From Symbiodinium natans (Eukaryota > Sar > Dinophyceae > Suessiales > Symbiodiniaceae), in NCBI GenBank assembly GCA_905221605.1, contig CAJNDS010000202.1, forward strand, positions 374,001 to 438,000: a stretch of DNA of 64,000 nucleotides. The letters run 5' to 3'. Under the pieces are notes generated by a model that saw only the letters and a program-made list of their open reading frames with translations, made no database searches and was not told the origin of the DNA. The translations under genes and the position numbers were made by a program. Numbering within the stretch: position 1 is the stretch's first letter; every line of letters begins with the position of its first letter. Positions 1-11,900 of the stretch are shown here, piece by piece.

Positions 1-95
1 TCTCTTTGGTGGACGCCGCGTCCTCCGTTCGGATGCTTCTTGCTGCGCTGCGAAAATTCACAGACCCGACGCACGCCGTATAGGGCATTCTTCGG
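1..95 (-). CDS. coding-like segment of a further gene (window edge)
   Basis: Open minus-strand frame reading NALYGVRRVCEFSQRSKK and on to the edge. It lies beyond the GH2 stop and would belong to the next gene in the same direction. No family recognised. Confidence 0.3.
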
Positions 96-102
96 GAGTC
101 CG

Positions 103-1058
103 TTTGGGGTTTAGGGTTTAGGGTTTAGGGTTTATTGCATATCTCGGTTGGCCCTTGAAAGCATATGAAAACACATTCATAAACATGATCCTCTTCAATC
201 CAAGAATAAGCGAAGACATGAAAAACAAAACAACATGTGCCGTTCAACCAAACAACCCCTCCCCCCCCGCAACCCACTCCCCGCACCCCAGAAAGCTCCA
301 GTTGTGGAGACCAATCATGGACATATTCCTCTTCAACCTACAAGCCTCAGCTGGACAGTTAAGCACCCCCCCTCCCTCCCCCCTCGACCATCACCAAGTA
401 TAGGAAGGCTGATGGTCCGAAAGCGCCGCTGGCTATTTCGACTGGCTCTCACAAGCCGTCTGAGGGAAAGACCAGTTCATGGCAAACAGCCCTGCCCGTA
501 TAACCCTCTAGTGTTTAACGAAGATGGCTGAGTAAGATCCTCATAAAGAAAGGAATATCAAGTATCCCAAGGGCCTGCCTAGGAGGCGTACACAACAACA
601 GTCAGCCGACACGCTTTTTTGCCAATACATGTGAGGCAGCAACTTGCGCATATAGCTATGTACATGGGGGCTGATCTAAATCATAGGGCCCTTCCAGGCG
701 TATATACATGGAATAGTTGCACGAAAGTAGAGCCTCCTAATAGGGCCCATGATATAGATCCACCCCCCCACGTGGGGGCTCGCCTTTACGAGTGCGCCTC
801 TGTACCAGGGCGATACTGACTCAAAGCGGTCGAACAGCACCCCTTGTTCTGCACGACTATAACCACGCAACTCTTTCGTGGCACATGAACGTGTTTTGAG
901 CTCGAGAAGCTTCCCCTAGCGTTGATACACTAAGGACTAAACAAGCAAACCCGATAAGCCCTAAAGCCCAAACCCTAAACCACTAAAGCTGTACACCCCG
1001 AGCCCCTAACCCTAAGCCCTAAACTTTACGAACCCTAAACCACTGCAATTGCACACCT
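103..1058. other. spacer downstream of the GH2 gene
   Basis: Contains TTTAGGG tracts near 110-134, degenerate CCCTAAA near 965-1045 and C-rich runs (250-390). Small frames on both strands look like chance. No poly(A) signal can be named. Confidence 0.5.
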
Positions 1059-1109
1059 CTAGACGATCAGCTGTCCGTGCTTGGCGGCCTTTGGCGCCTT
1101 GGGAAGCAC
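1059..1109 (-). CDS. GH2 exon 40 (stop)
   Basis: Encodes VLPKAPKAAKHGQLIV and then TAG at 1061-1059. The acceptor is CTGGGAG before GTGCT, in frame with exon 39. The basic tail has no family equivalent that I know, so this exon rests on frame and splice site. Confidence 0.78.
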   Translation of the reverse strand: MLPKAPKAAKHGQLIV

Positions 1110-2450
1110 CTCCCAGGAGTTCTGCTACCCAGCTTGGCTTCTTTTAAACTTTAGTGTGGCTTCTCAGTGAAAAAAGACGTGTCAAGCAACGACACACAGG
1201 GCAGCGTAGGTAAGCACACCGCAAGATTAAGGCGACTACGGGGAGTTCTGGGCATTTTCTTAAAATTCGGGGGAGGGGTGTTAGGACAAAGGCGTACCGA
1301 GTGCCCAGGGAGGAAGATCAGTGTGGCGTCCTGAGGGTCTAGCTCAACACTCAAAACCCAGGGCCCTGCAAACGTAAGCCGTAAACTCCAAACCTTGCAA
1401 GCCTTCAGAATTTCAGGGTGCTCATATTTCCCCGACTGGCTATAACAAAAACTAGAAGTGCCAAAATGCAACCAAATCTGAGCCCCCACTAACACCCGAA
1501 CCTCGCCTTGGTAACCCAGCAACCATATAATATATATATATATATATTAATCAGGGCACCCTTTTTCAGGTTCCTTTATAAGGGAACCTTGAACCAACCA
1601 AAGGGAAAGGGGAGCACTGGGCTACCGAGTCCACTCACACCCTCCCTAAACCCTAAACCCTAAACCCTAAACCCTAAACCCTAAACCCTAAACCCTAAAC
1701 CCTAAACCCTAAACCCTAAACAACACCGAGCCTTCAACTGCAGGCTGTCTGACGTGAGCCCAGGGGATGACGCCGTCACCCGGATGGCGCCGCTCGCCGG
1801 CGCCGTCGGTCTAAGAACGGCCATGAGCCTTGTGCCAGAGCAAGGGCTTGGGTGTTTTTGCAACAAGGGTTTGGGGTGTAGGGTCTATAGGGTCTATAGG
1901 GTTGATAGGGTTGACAGGGTTTATAGGGTTTACAGAGTTTATCGGGTTTGTAGGGTGTGTAGGGTTAGGGGTCCAGGGTTTGGGGCTGGATGGGGGTAGG
2001 CCTGGCCAGGGCAAGGGTTCAGGTTTTTTTTTGCGTTTTGGCCACCAGGGATTAGGGTTTAGGGTTTCGGGTTCAGGGTATAACTGAGGGTTGAGGGCTT
2101 AGGGTTTCGGATTTCGGGTTTATGATTGAGGGCTCGGGGTCCAAGCTTTGGGGTTTAGGATTGTTTTGGGGCCAAGTTGCGAGGCCCAGCCTGGCATGCA
2201 CTTGGGTCTCGTGCATTCAGTGGTTGAGTTTGCAAGAAGTGGTCCTGAACTCCGAACCTCAACCTGCGGTTTGCAGCATATTGGGACCCTTCTCAACCTA
2301 AACCCTAAACCCTAAACCCTGAGCAAAGGCCCCCGCCCTTTTTTCGAACTGGATTTGCAGACGATTCATGCCCCATATCTCGATGAAACGACTTATGCCC
2401 TTTTCAAGCACGGGCTTCGGAAGAAGCCTTTTAGCCTGCGAAGCCACGGC

Positions 2451-2494
<44 letters not shown>

Positions 2495-5400
2495 ACCCCC
2501 CAAACCCTAAACCCCTTTTTGAGCACGGGCTGAGGAAGCTGCCGGCAACCTGATAGCCCTAAACCCTAAACCCCAAACCCTAAAAACCTTAAGCCCCCAA
2601 GCCCCAAGCCCCAAACCCTAAACCCTATAAACCTTAAGCCCCCAAGCCCCAAACCCTAAACCCTATAAACCCTAAACCCTATAAACCCTAAACCCTAAAA
2701 ACCCTAAAAACCCTAAAAACCCTAAAAACCCTAAAAACCTAAAAACCCTATAAACCCTAAACCCCAAGCCCTAGTTCGAGTCCAGGATGCCGGCCCCCGA
2801 AGGCAGGCCGCTGGGGAGAGGTGTTCAGCTCGAGACTGGCCGGGTCCCCGTTTGCTGTGCCAAGGATCCTGACAACATGTAGGGTTTAGGGTTTAGGGTT
2901 TAGGGTTCAGGGTTCAGGGTTTAGGGGAAATCATCGTGGGTATGACATACTCAGCACATCTGTGAGTTAGTAAGTTGCTCTTGAAGCGCAGAGCAGCAAT
3001 CAGGTCTGAGGTGTAGAGAGCCGGCAAAAGTAAAGAAAGGCTTGTGGGCCAAAGCTGGGTGAAAAAGCCAGCCTTCTCTCCGACGTCTGACCAACGCAAT
3101 GCGCGCACCCCCCAAATCCAGATGTTGCAGTGCCCAAGCTCGAACCATGTCCCGAAGGGCTCAGGCCCCCAAAAGCCCCCCAGACAAAGCCAGTCAAGCC
3201 CTCCAAACTCTCACATCAAAGCCAGATACTTGGCATGCAACCCCCAGCCGTCAACGCCCGAGGACCTCAAAGCCCTTGAACCCTAAACCCTAAACCCTAA
3301 ACCCTAAACCCTAAACCCTAAACCCTAAACCCTAAACCCTGGCCCTAAACCCTAAACCCTAAACCCTACACCTCATACAGGTCATAAATACAGGGAGGGA
3401 TGGAGCCTGGCACCGCCCTCCACGGCGAAAGTGACCTGGGCACAGCTTCGGATCTCCGCAAGTTGGGAAAGTCTTTGTCATGGCATGGGGATGACAGGAA
3501 GTTTTTTGGGAGCTGTCACGAATTTGAGGGGAAGTAGGAATTTTTACCACCCAAGTAGGGTTTAGGGACTTGGGTTGGGTTCTCTACAGCCGTTGTACAG
3601 TTTGACCTTTCTTGTTTGTTGGTGCTGCTGGAAGGCTCCATGCAAAGGGGCATGCCATTTAAGTCCTCATGAGCTGTAGAAGCTCACATTGAAGTTCCCG
3701 TTTGTCAGCACATGTTTGGCCTCAAGAGGAGGCTTCACATGGGGATATGCAAAAATTCGGGAACCCTAAATAGGCCCCCCAAATAATGGGATTCCTTTAT
3801 AATCAGGGCCCCAAGGTACTCGAATTTCGGAAACCCTCACATGAGGACGTGCTGCAGCTGAAAAAGAAGCCTGTCAGTAAGAGAGAAACATCTGGCGGCT
3901 GCTCCGCTGTACCTAAGCCCTAAACCCTAAACCCTAAACCCTAGGTGTGTGACCTGCGGGATGCATGTTCGAACTCCAAACTTCACAGCTTTGGGGGGCG
4001 AAGCCCAATTTTCAACCCCCCGAGCGTGCGGCCATCGCCGAAGCGGTGGGTACGATGCTGCCCTGGGCATCGAGCACGTCAACGGAAAGTAAGGCGACGT
4101 CCTCGGGGCCGCATGTGGCATTTTTTCTGGAATGTTGAAGATCAGGACTCCTGACATCTCCCAAACCTTGACATCCCTGCCCTAACAACTCTCGCAAAAG
4201 GCCCTAGATACGCGCCGTCCTGGCCATTTGCGATCACGCCGCTCTCACCAACACCGTCCTGAAACATGACGGGATGATGCGGAGGCATCAAGGTTTGGGG
4301 CCCGTTTTGGGGCTTTGGGCTAGGGCGCTCCTAAACCCGAAACCCTAACCCTAAACCCTAAACTAAGTGAGGGGTCGAGCGACAGACCCCGAACGCTCGG
4401 CCGAGGGCCTTAGAGCCCGAGCGCCCAAGCGAAAAGAGAAACGGAAAGGTGAGGAATAAGCCTCACCGTCTGTCCTGGACAGGCCAACGGACATCGGCCT
4501 CTTTTACGACTACGTCAGTACTCCAAACCCTAAACCCTAAACCCTAAACCCTAAACCCTAAACCCTAAACCCTAAACCCATTCACTCGACCGTGGCTACC
4601 GCTGTGGTCAATTTTGCGATCGTGAGGGGCTCGGTGGCACGGGGTGCTCACAGGGCACCTCGCGCAAACGAATTTACAAACGCACAATAACGCGTCCTAC
4701 TTGGGATGCTCCCTTATACTATCTTATACTAACAGTCGTTTAGGGTTTAGGGTCCTTAATCGGATCTTAATAGGGATTATAATCCCCTCCATGATAATCC
4801 CTATTCTGGGCTGTACAATGGTACACGGAGGAACATCCCAACGTTCTTGCAGCATGTTGAAAGGCGCACACGTCCCAAAGCAAGCCATCTCAACTGCCCG
4901 CTAAACCCAGTGAGCATCTCGTCCTGCAAACATCGAAAATGGAAAGTGATTGCACCAAAAGTGCTCAAGATAGTCCTCGAGAAAGTGCTGCTGGAGGTTT
5001 TCCCCTCGAGACTAAAGCTGACGTGCCGTGCGTTGCGTCGCGAGTGGGTTAAGGCGATTGTGTGCAAGTATGATACGGTATGCAGGATGCTTTTTCAAAG
5101 ACCTCTGATCCTCAGCCGCAGAACCAAGTTCATGCACATCAAGTTGGTGAAAGCTATGGCGAACATGGTAATGAAAGAGGAAAGGCTGGTAATATCCCAT
5201 GAAAACGGTAGGCGCATGGAAAGCTGGCAGGGTCTACTCGACCAAAAAGTAGCCTAGGAATAAAATGGGTGCCTCTTTTTGGTTTAAAGGGGCTTATATA
5301 TAAGGGAACCTAACCCCCCCCCCCCCCCCCCCCCCCAAGCAAAAAAAAAAAAAGGGAATCCGGGCCGGGGTCCTAGTCGTTTTGCAACTGGGCGGACTAG

Positions 5401-8123
5401 CCAGTCTGAGGAGCTTACATGCATGCCAAGACGCGAGTCCTAAACCCTAAACCCTAAACCCTAAACCCTAAACCCTAAACCCTTGGTGGACTTCTAGAGT
5501 ACCACCAGCTCTCTCCAAGGAACCTACGGCGAGCAAGGGGTGCCCTGCTTTGGCTGAGGCAGCTTGTAAGGGAGCAAGCCTCCCTTATAGGCCGAAGCCG
5601 GCGGAAACCCTGAGCGCTGCCGTTAGGGTTTTAGGGTTTAGGGTTTAGGGTTTAGGGTTTTAGGGTTCAGGGTTCAGGGTTCAGGGTGTGCAAAACCCGA
5701 CACCAAACAAAAATCAACCACAACCCGCTGCCCCTCAACGGCTATCCATGGCCAGTGCTCCACTCCTCGTTGGTCAAGTCCCTTGTGAAGAACACCACAG
5801 TCACTGTCTAACACTGCCCCGTGAACGTGCCTGTACTATACCCTTCTGCTACTACGTGCTTTTGTCCCCCACAAAAGTGAAAGACAACAATCCCTATCTT
5901 ACCCTTATAAGCAAGAACATTTTGTACTCTTTGGGTGGTTCTTAAGTAAAGAGTAGTACAGGGATGATAAAACACTCCAAAACCCTAAACCCTAAACCAT
6001 GAACACCACATCCCCGAAGCCCTGATCCCCCCCCCGCCCCCCCCCAACAACCTCTCCTTCGCCCCCGGTTCTGAGTAGGGAATGAGGGAATAAGGGCCCT
6101 ACATAGACCCTTTAAGGGACTAATCCCCAAACACTAAACCCTAAACCCTAAACCCCAAACACCAAACTCTAACCCTAAACCCTAAACCATGACCTGCATA
6201 CCCTTCAAGGGATTGTAAAGGGTACCTCCTTCCCTCATTCCCTGCTAAGAACCAGCCAGTGCCCGGCCCGTCTCAGCCTAAAAGCCCTAGTAGGCCCTAA
6301 GGTTGAGGGTGCGGCTTTAGGGTTTAGGATTTTTTTGGTTTAGGGTTTAGGGTTTAGTGTTTGGGGCTTAGGGTTTAGGGTTTAGGGTTCACAAACCCAC
6401 CCCCCTCTAGCCTCCAAAGAAGGAAGAGCCGAGCTGGGAGCATTGGGGGATGCAGCGAGAGCTGTTTCCTAGGGCCCCCCATTTACAAAACCCCAATTTA
6501 AACAAAAGAGTAGGGTTTAGGGTTTAGGGTTTAGGGTTTAGGGTTTAGGGTTTAGGGTTTAGGGTTTAGGGTTTAGGGTTTAGGATTTAGGGCTTAAAGG
6601 GCTTAGGGCTTAGGGCTTGGGGCTTAAAGGTTTTAGGGTAGTTCGGTCCAGCAGCCGCCCCTACCGAGTAGGAACCGAACCGAGATGGTGGCACCCTTGG
6701 GTTTGGGCACCCGTTTTAAAGATCTAAATTGGTTTAGGGTTTAGGGTTTAGGGTTTGGGGTTTGGGGTTTGGGGTTTAGGGTTTAGGGTTTGGGGTTTGG
6801 GGTTTAGGGTTTAGGAATGTCAGGGCCACCCTGTTTCAAGATCCCCCTAAGGGAATGTAAGTGCCACCCCTTTCAAGGATCCCCCTAATAAGGGAATGTA
6901 AGGGCCACCCGATTTAAAGATCCCCCTAAGGGACATCTTCGGAGTTTTGTTTAAGGAAAACCTTTATGGGGTACAACATTTTTGATAAGCCTTTTTGAAC
7001 CCAGGTTCCGCTCCTATAAGAAAAAGGCGCGCCGAACCCTAAACCCTAAACCCTGAACCCTAAATTTCTAAACCCTAAACACTAAACCCTAAACCCTGAA
7101 CCCTGAACCCTGAACCCTAAACCCTGAACCCTAAACCCCACCCTCTCCCCCCCCCCACCTCCCTCCCCCGCCACCGGAAACTGTGTCTGCCTTGATGCGG
7201 AGGCGAAGTGACTGAGGGCTACCCGTGGTGTGGACTTCGGCTGTCTGCACCACCTCCAGCATGAATGGGTTGGTGATTGTTGATCAGCCCTGAGGATTTG
7301 TAGTTCATGGTTGGGTTAGTATTTAAACTTTCAGTTTCTATTCCTTATTGTGATTAAGTATTAACAATGTCAAATTCCCCCACTATGATAAAGACACATT
7401 TAGGACTTGTTGTAGGGTGTCTGCTATGTTGCGCTTTTGCTTTTAGGTCCTTCTTGGAGCACCACACCCGGAAGTCTAGCAAAACCCCACAAACCTCACA
7501 CAAGGAAACCCCAAACCCTAGCACACCAACACTCCGTCACACTCCAGCCCCGAAAGCCCTCCTAGAATCAACCGGACTATCGGCTTGGATCCCCGAACTC
7601 CCGCAAGGTAAGACAAAGAGATATAAAAACCCAAATATCAGGGTTGTTGAGAAAGGGGGGGGGGTGGGGGGGAACACTTGCGGCCTAGGGAGTTTAACAT
7701 GTCATCTTTCGAAAAGTTGAATGCGGGATAGAAGGCGCCGAATTCCCACAATCCCTGCTCAGAAATCATAAGCGCAATTTTCCGAAACCCTTTCTTTCCT
7801 TCCGAACTCCTGCCCTAAACCCTAAGCCCCAAAAACGACAACGCCCAGGCGTGCACGCCTGGCCCTTGACGTAGCCCTTGGCCGTGAGTTGGCCCGCAAG
7901 GAAGGGCACCTGCAAAGGGCCGCTTGCAAGGGTTTAGGGTTTAGGGTTTAGGGGTTAGGGGTTAGGGGTTTAGGGTTTAGGGTTTAGGGGTTAGGGGTTT
8001 AGGGTTTAAGGGTTTTAGGGTTTTAGGGTCTAGGGTTTAGAGGTTTGGGGTTTAGGGTTGACCCTCTGTGAATGTTCATAGAAACGATCATCGTAGTCTG
8101 CTATTTGCTTAAGAACCCCCTCA

Positions 8124-8162
<39 letters not shown>

Positions 8163-8917
8163 AAAAAAAGAGAAAACGACAACAGCAATAATCTTCTTCC
8201 TTATTATAGTAGGGTAATATAGGGATTACTACTTTTGGTGGGTTCTTAAGCACTTCGTAATCGTCATAGCAATCAGAACAAGCCTACTACTCAGAACTGT
8301 CATAAAACCCATAACATCGTGATGATGAATTGGATCATAGGAAGAACATGACCAATAACACTCAACAGCCATGATACTAATGCAACATCACCAAAAAACA
8401 GCTCTCTTTGGTGTTCGATAGCCTTAACAAGACCCCATCACCCCAAGAAGGCGACAAAGGCCAGCCTGACACAGGGCTTCCTCGTTTCATCATATGGGAT
8501 ACAGATCCCTGTTATCTGTGTGTGTCTGCCAGAATCCCAAAACTGCAGAAGTCGAGACGATCGGCAGGTGCTGAAAGCATAAACCCTGTGACTTCATATT
8601 GTCAGTGCTCCCAGCCTCCCAGGATACATGGGAACATGGGCTGGCGGAGATCTTGCCCATGGAGGTGCCATTGGGATGAATCAGCTCAACCTGTCAGGTG
8701 CTGTCCATTTGTAAAGTTTCCGCTTACATGTATGCCTCTATGACTTTCATGTGCTTGCAGCAGCTTCAATTCTATGTCTTCAAGCTCCAGCTAGGTGTTC
8801 CTAGCGCATGGAGGCTACGCGTTTGTCTGCATGCAGAAGCACGACCGCGCGTCCGCATTTTTTCGGGATTGGCATCAGTGGTGCGAACCCTAAACCCTAA
8901 ACCCTAAACCCTAAACC

Positions 8918-8956
<39 letters not shown>

Positions 8957-11900
8957 ACCCTAGACGGACTTCGGGCCCTGCCTCCTCCGCATTGGAGTAC
9001 GCCCAGACCTGTCAAACTCGGGAAGCAGCTGGACTACTGAATATGCTATAATCTTTATTAGGGTATGGGAACCGAAAACCCCAATAAGGACCTCAAAAAC
9101 AAAACAATACCGGGCATATGCATATTAAAACATATAGCTACATCCATATATATATATATATATCGTGGGAGAGGTGGAGAGAGAAAATCAATAAGGAAGA
9201 AGGAAGGTGATGACCCCTCGTGCCCTCGAGTGAAAGTTCCTTGCAGTCCCAAACTTAGTAGCCCAGTCACCAACATGCTACTGGCTATGCGGGTACCCTT
9301 TGTTGATTAATTCCTTACAAGTGAACCCGGAGCCAACAAGCAGGGCAAAGGATACCACTGGGCTACCAAGCAATCCCTAGACCCTAAACCCGACCCAAGA
9401 CCCCAAAAACCCTAAACCCTAAACCCTAAACCCTAGACCCCTAGACCCCAAACCCTAAACCTCAGAGACAGATGGTTCACAGCTAGAAAGCCCCTGGTCC
9501 AGCCGTCACAAGCATCGCGCCCGTTGCCGCATCTCTCCGGCAGCCATCCCCACCTTAAGTCTCGATGCTTTGAACGCTAAATAACTAAACCCTAAACCCT
9601 AAACCCTAAATTACTAAACCCCAAACTGGGGGATGTTCCCTCAACTACTCACTGTCCTTAATAGGGATTCTAATAGGTGGGTATCATTAATCCCGATCAA
9701 AGACTGTTAGTATAAGGGGGAACATCCCAACCCCAAACCCCGCACCCTAAACCCCCTCAGCCTCTTAAACCTCCACAACTGAAAGCCCGCCTGAACCCAC
9801 ATACACCCACTTCGTTCTGAAAAAGCTGTTCTTGGGGGATGCCTCGGTTCCCCTAAGTACGCTCTCTTGACTCGACATCACCAACACATGCCAGAAACCG
9901 AACTATACAATTCGGGAGGAAAAGGGGGGGGGGGGTGTCGATGCACCATGCTGCTGGAACCGTATGTTTTGGGTTCCACTCTAGACCTCAAGCTGATAAC
10001 CTTCTCTTCTTCCTAAGGCTATCAGAGAGGTTTAGGTCTATAAGCTGCATTCCCGAAGGTAGACCTTCATCAGTTCTACAGGGCAGGATGCGAAACTCAA
10101 CAACTCCTTGGGAACCTTCCTCCCTCACAGCATTGAAGGCCCAAGCGCAGCGGTGCTCTTCCCAGTTCCAGTGAGGAAGCAGATGCAAAATGTACCTGGG
10201 CAAAAAACCAAACCCTTAGCCCTAAGCCCTTAACCCTAAACCCTGAGCATCCTAAACCCTAAACCCTAAACCCTAAACCCTAAACCCTAAACCCTGAGCA
10301 TCCTAAACCCAGACCCTTCAGGTACATTCCTTCACCCCGACGCCTTTTCCACCATGATGCAACACGTCTCCCACGACTTCTGGAACGTTGCATGAGTTTT
10401 GGTAAAGTGCTCGAAGCAGCTGGGACCTGGGGGACTACGTGAACCTAAAATTGGGATAATCTACCCTACACGGCGTAATCCCGTTGAAAAAGATCAGAAC
10501 AAGGGCCATAAACCCTAAAGCCTTCTAGGGGCCGCGAAGGTTTTCAAGCAGGTCCAAGGCCTCCAGTTTCTGAAAGCCATTTACCACTGACTTCAAACCC
10601 TAAACCTCAAACCCCAAACCCCAAACCCGAAACCCTAAACCCTAAACCCTCAGCCGACGGCCCCAAAACGTCCCGCCCAGCTGAAACTTGCTGCGTGCGG
10701 CTCTGTGCTTGGCGGGGTCCAGCAAGCCTGCTGCAGCAAAGGCGGGCTTCAATCGCATTGGAGGGCCTGGAGGAACCCCCCATGGCCCTTAGAAAGAGCA
10801 ACGTGCCCAATCATGAAAATGCATGCCTTATGTTTTTTGGGCACATGGTCAGTTCTCTAAAGCTTCCATTTGGGGCCCCTGTTGCAATACAGCAACCAAA
10901 TAAAGGACCATGTACATGGGTTACTCTTGGTAGTTGCACGACTCCCAAGTATCCTAGAGATTACTTAAATGCGTGCCTTTGCAGCTTTGGGGGTTATGGT
11001 CAAAAAGGTTTGATTTCAATGTTCAGGGGGCTACTGGAAGAAAAAAACAATTTCGCTCCCAACCATGCGGCTCATGTTTTTTCGGCTCTACCCGCAACCC
11101 TAAACCCTAAGCCCCAAACCCTAAACCCTAAACCCTAAACCCTAAACTCTAAACTCTAAACTCTAAACCCTAAATCCTAAATCCTAAATCCAAAACCTTG
11201 CTAAGGTGCGGCCCTTGGCTTGACAGCCCCTCAATGCCCTCCTTAAGGACCCAAATGAACCCTCAAAGGTGATTCTGGTTCATGTGCCTGAATCGGTGTT
11301 CAGGGTTTAGGGTTTAAGGGTTTAGGGTTAGAGTAGCATAGGGTATAATATGAACCTTATTTTCAGGATTCATCGATGGTCCCGAAGGCGAAGCCCGAGC
11401 CCAAACTGAACGGGACCCTGGGGTCGGGGAGTTTCGAGATATTGGAAGCCAAAGCTACACCCTAAACTAAACCCTAAACCCTAAACTCCAAAACCCTAAC
11501 CCTAACACAAGCCTGAGCCCCAAAATCCTGAAGAAGTCCCAGACCCAGGACTGAACCGCCGAAACGTCTATGCAAGCCCCCGCTGGGCGCTCAAGAGCCA
11601 TGAAGCTGATGCCCAGCCATCTCACGACATGCGAAGAGCAGTGCATGTAACGATATCTCATGTGACCGGCTTTAGATGAAATAGAGACCTTAAACCCTAA
11701 ACCCTAAACCCTAAACCCTAAACCGGTCCGCCTTGTAGTAGTATGCACGGTGCTTCCAGAAGCCTGCCATATCCAGGACGCCGAAATGAGAATTCCTTGG
11801 GCTTGGCTTCGAGTTTGGGGCTCAAAGGGCTCAGGGTTTAGGGTTTAGGGTTGGCCCACCCACCTGCCTGGCAGGCTCGCATCACTCAGAGGTTGCAGGG

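Noticed and set aside
1151-1522. 123-codon minus frame
   Set aside because: It runs through GH2 intron 39 into element C1, has no recognisable protein character and ignores the in-phase exons on either side.
1754-2087. Plus-strand frame with VYRVYRVDRVD repeats
   Set aside because: The repeats translate degenerate GGGT(T/C)TATA telomere-like DNA. The first 90 bp are the antisense of GH2 exon 39.
5012-5200. Minus-strand frames opposite the 4.85-kb open frame as a missing GH2 exon (DEMLTGFSGQLRW)
   Set aside because: Acceptor-like but does not fit any GH2 segment between exons 34 and 35. Left unassigned.
7367-7720. 117-codon plus frame
   Set aside because: Starts in element J1 and reads through low-complexity Pro/Ser. 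No homology noticed; opposite to the GH2 gene.
10695-11138. 147-codon plus frame
   Set aside because: Ends in translated CCCTAAA units (NPKPQTLNPKP), has no domain and lies in GH2 intron 29.
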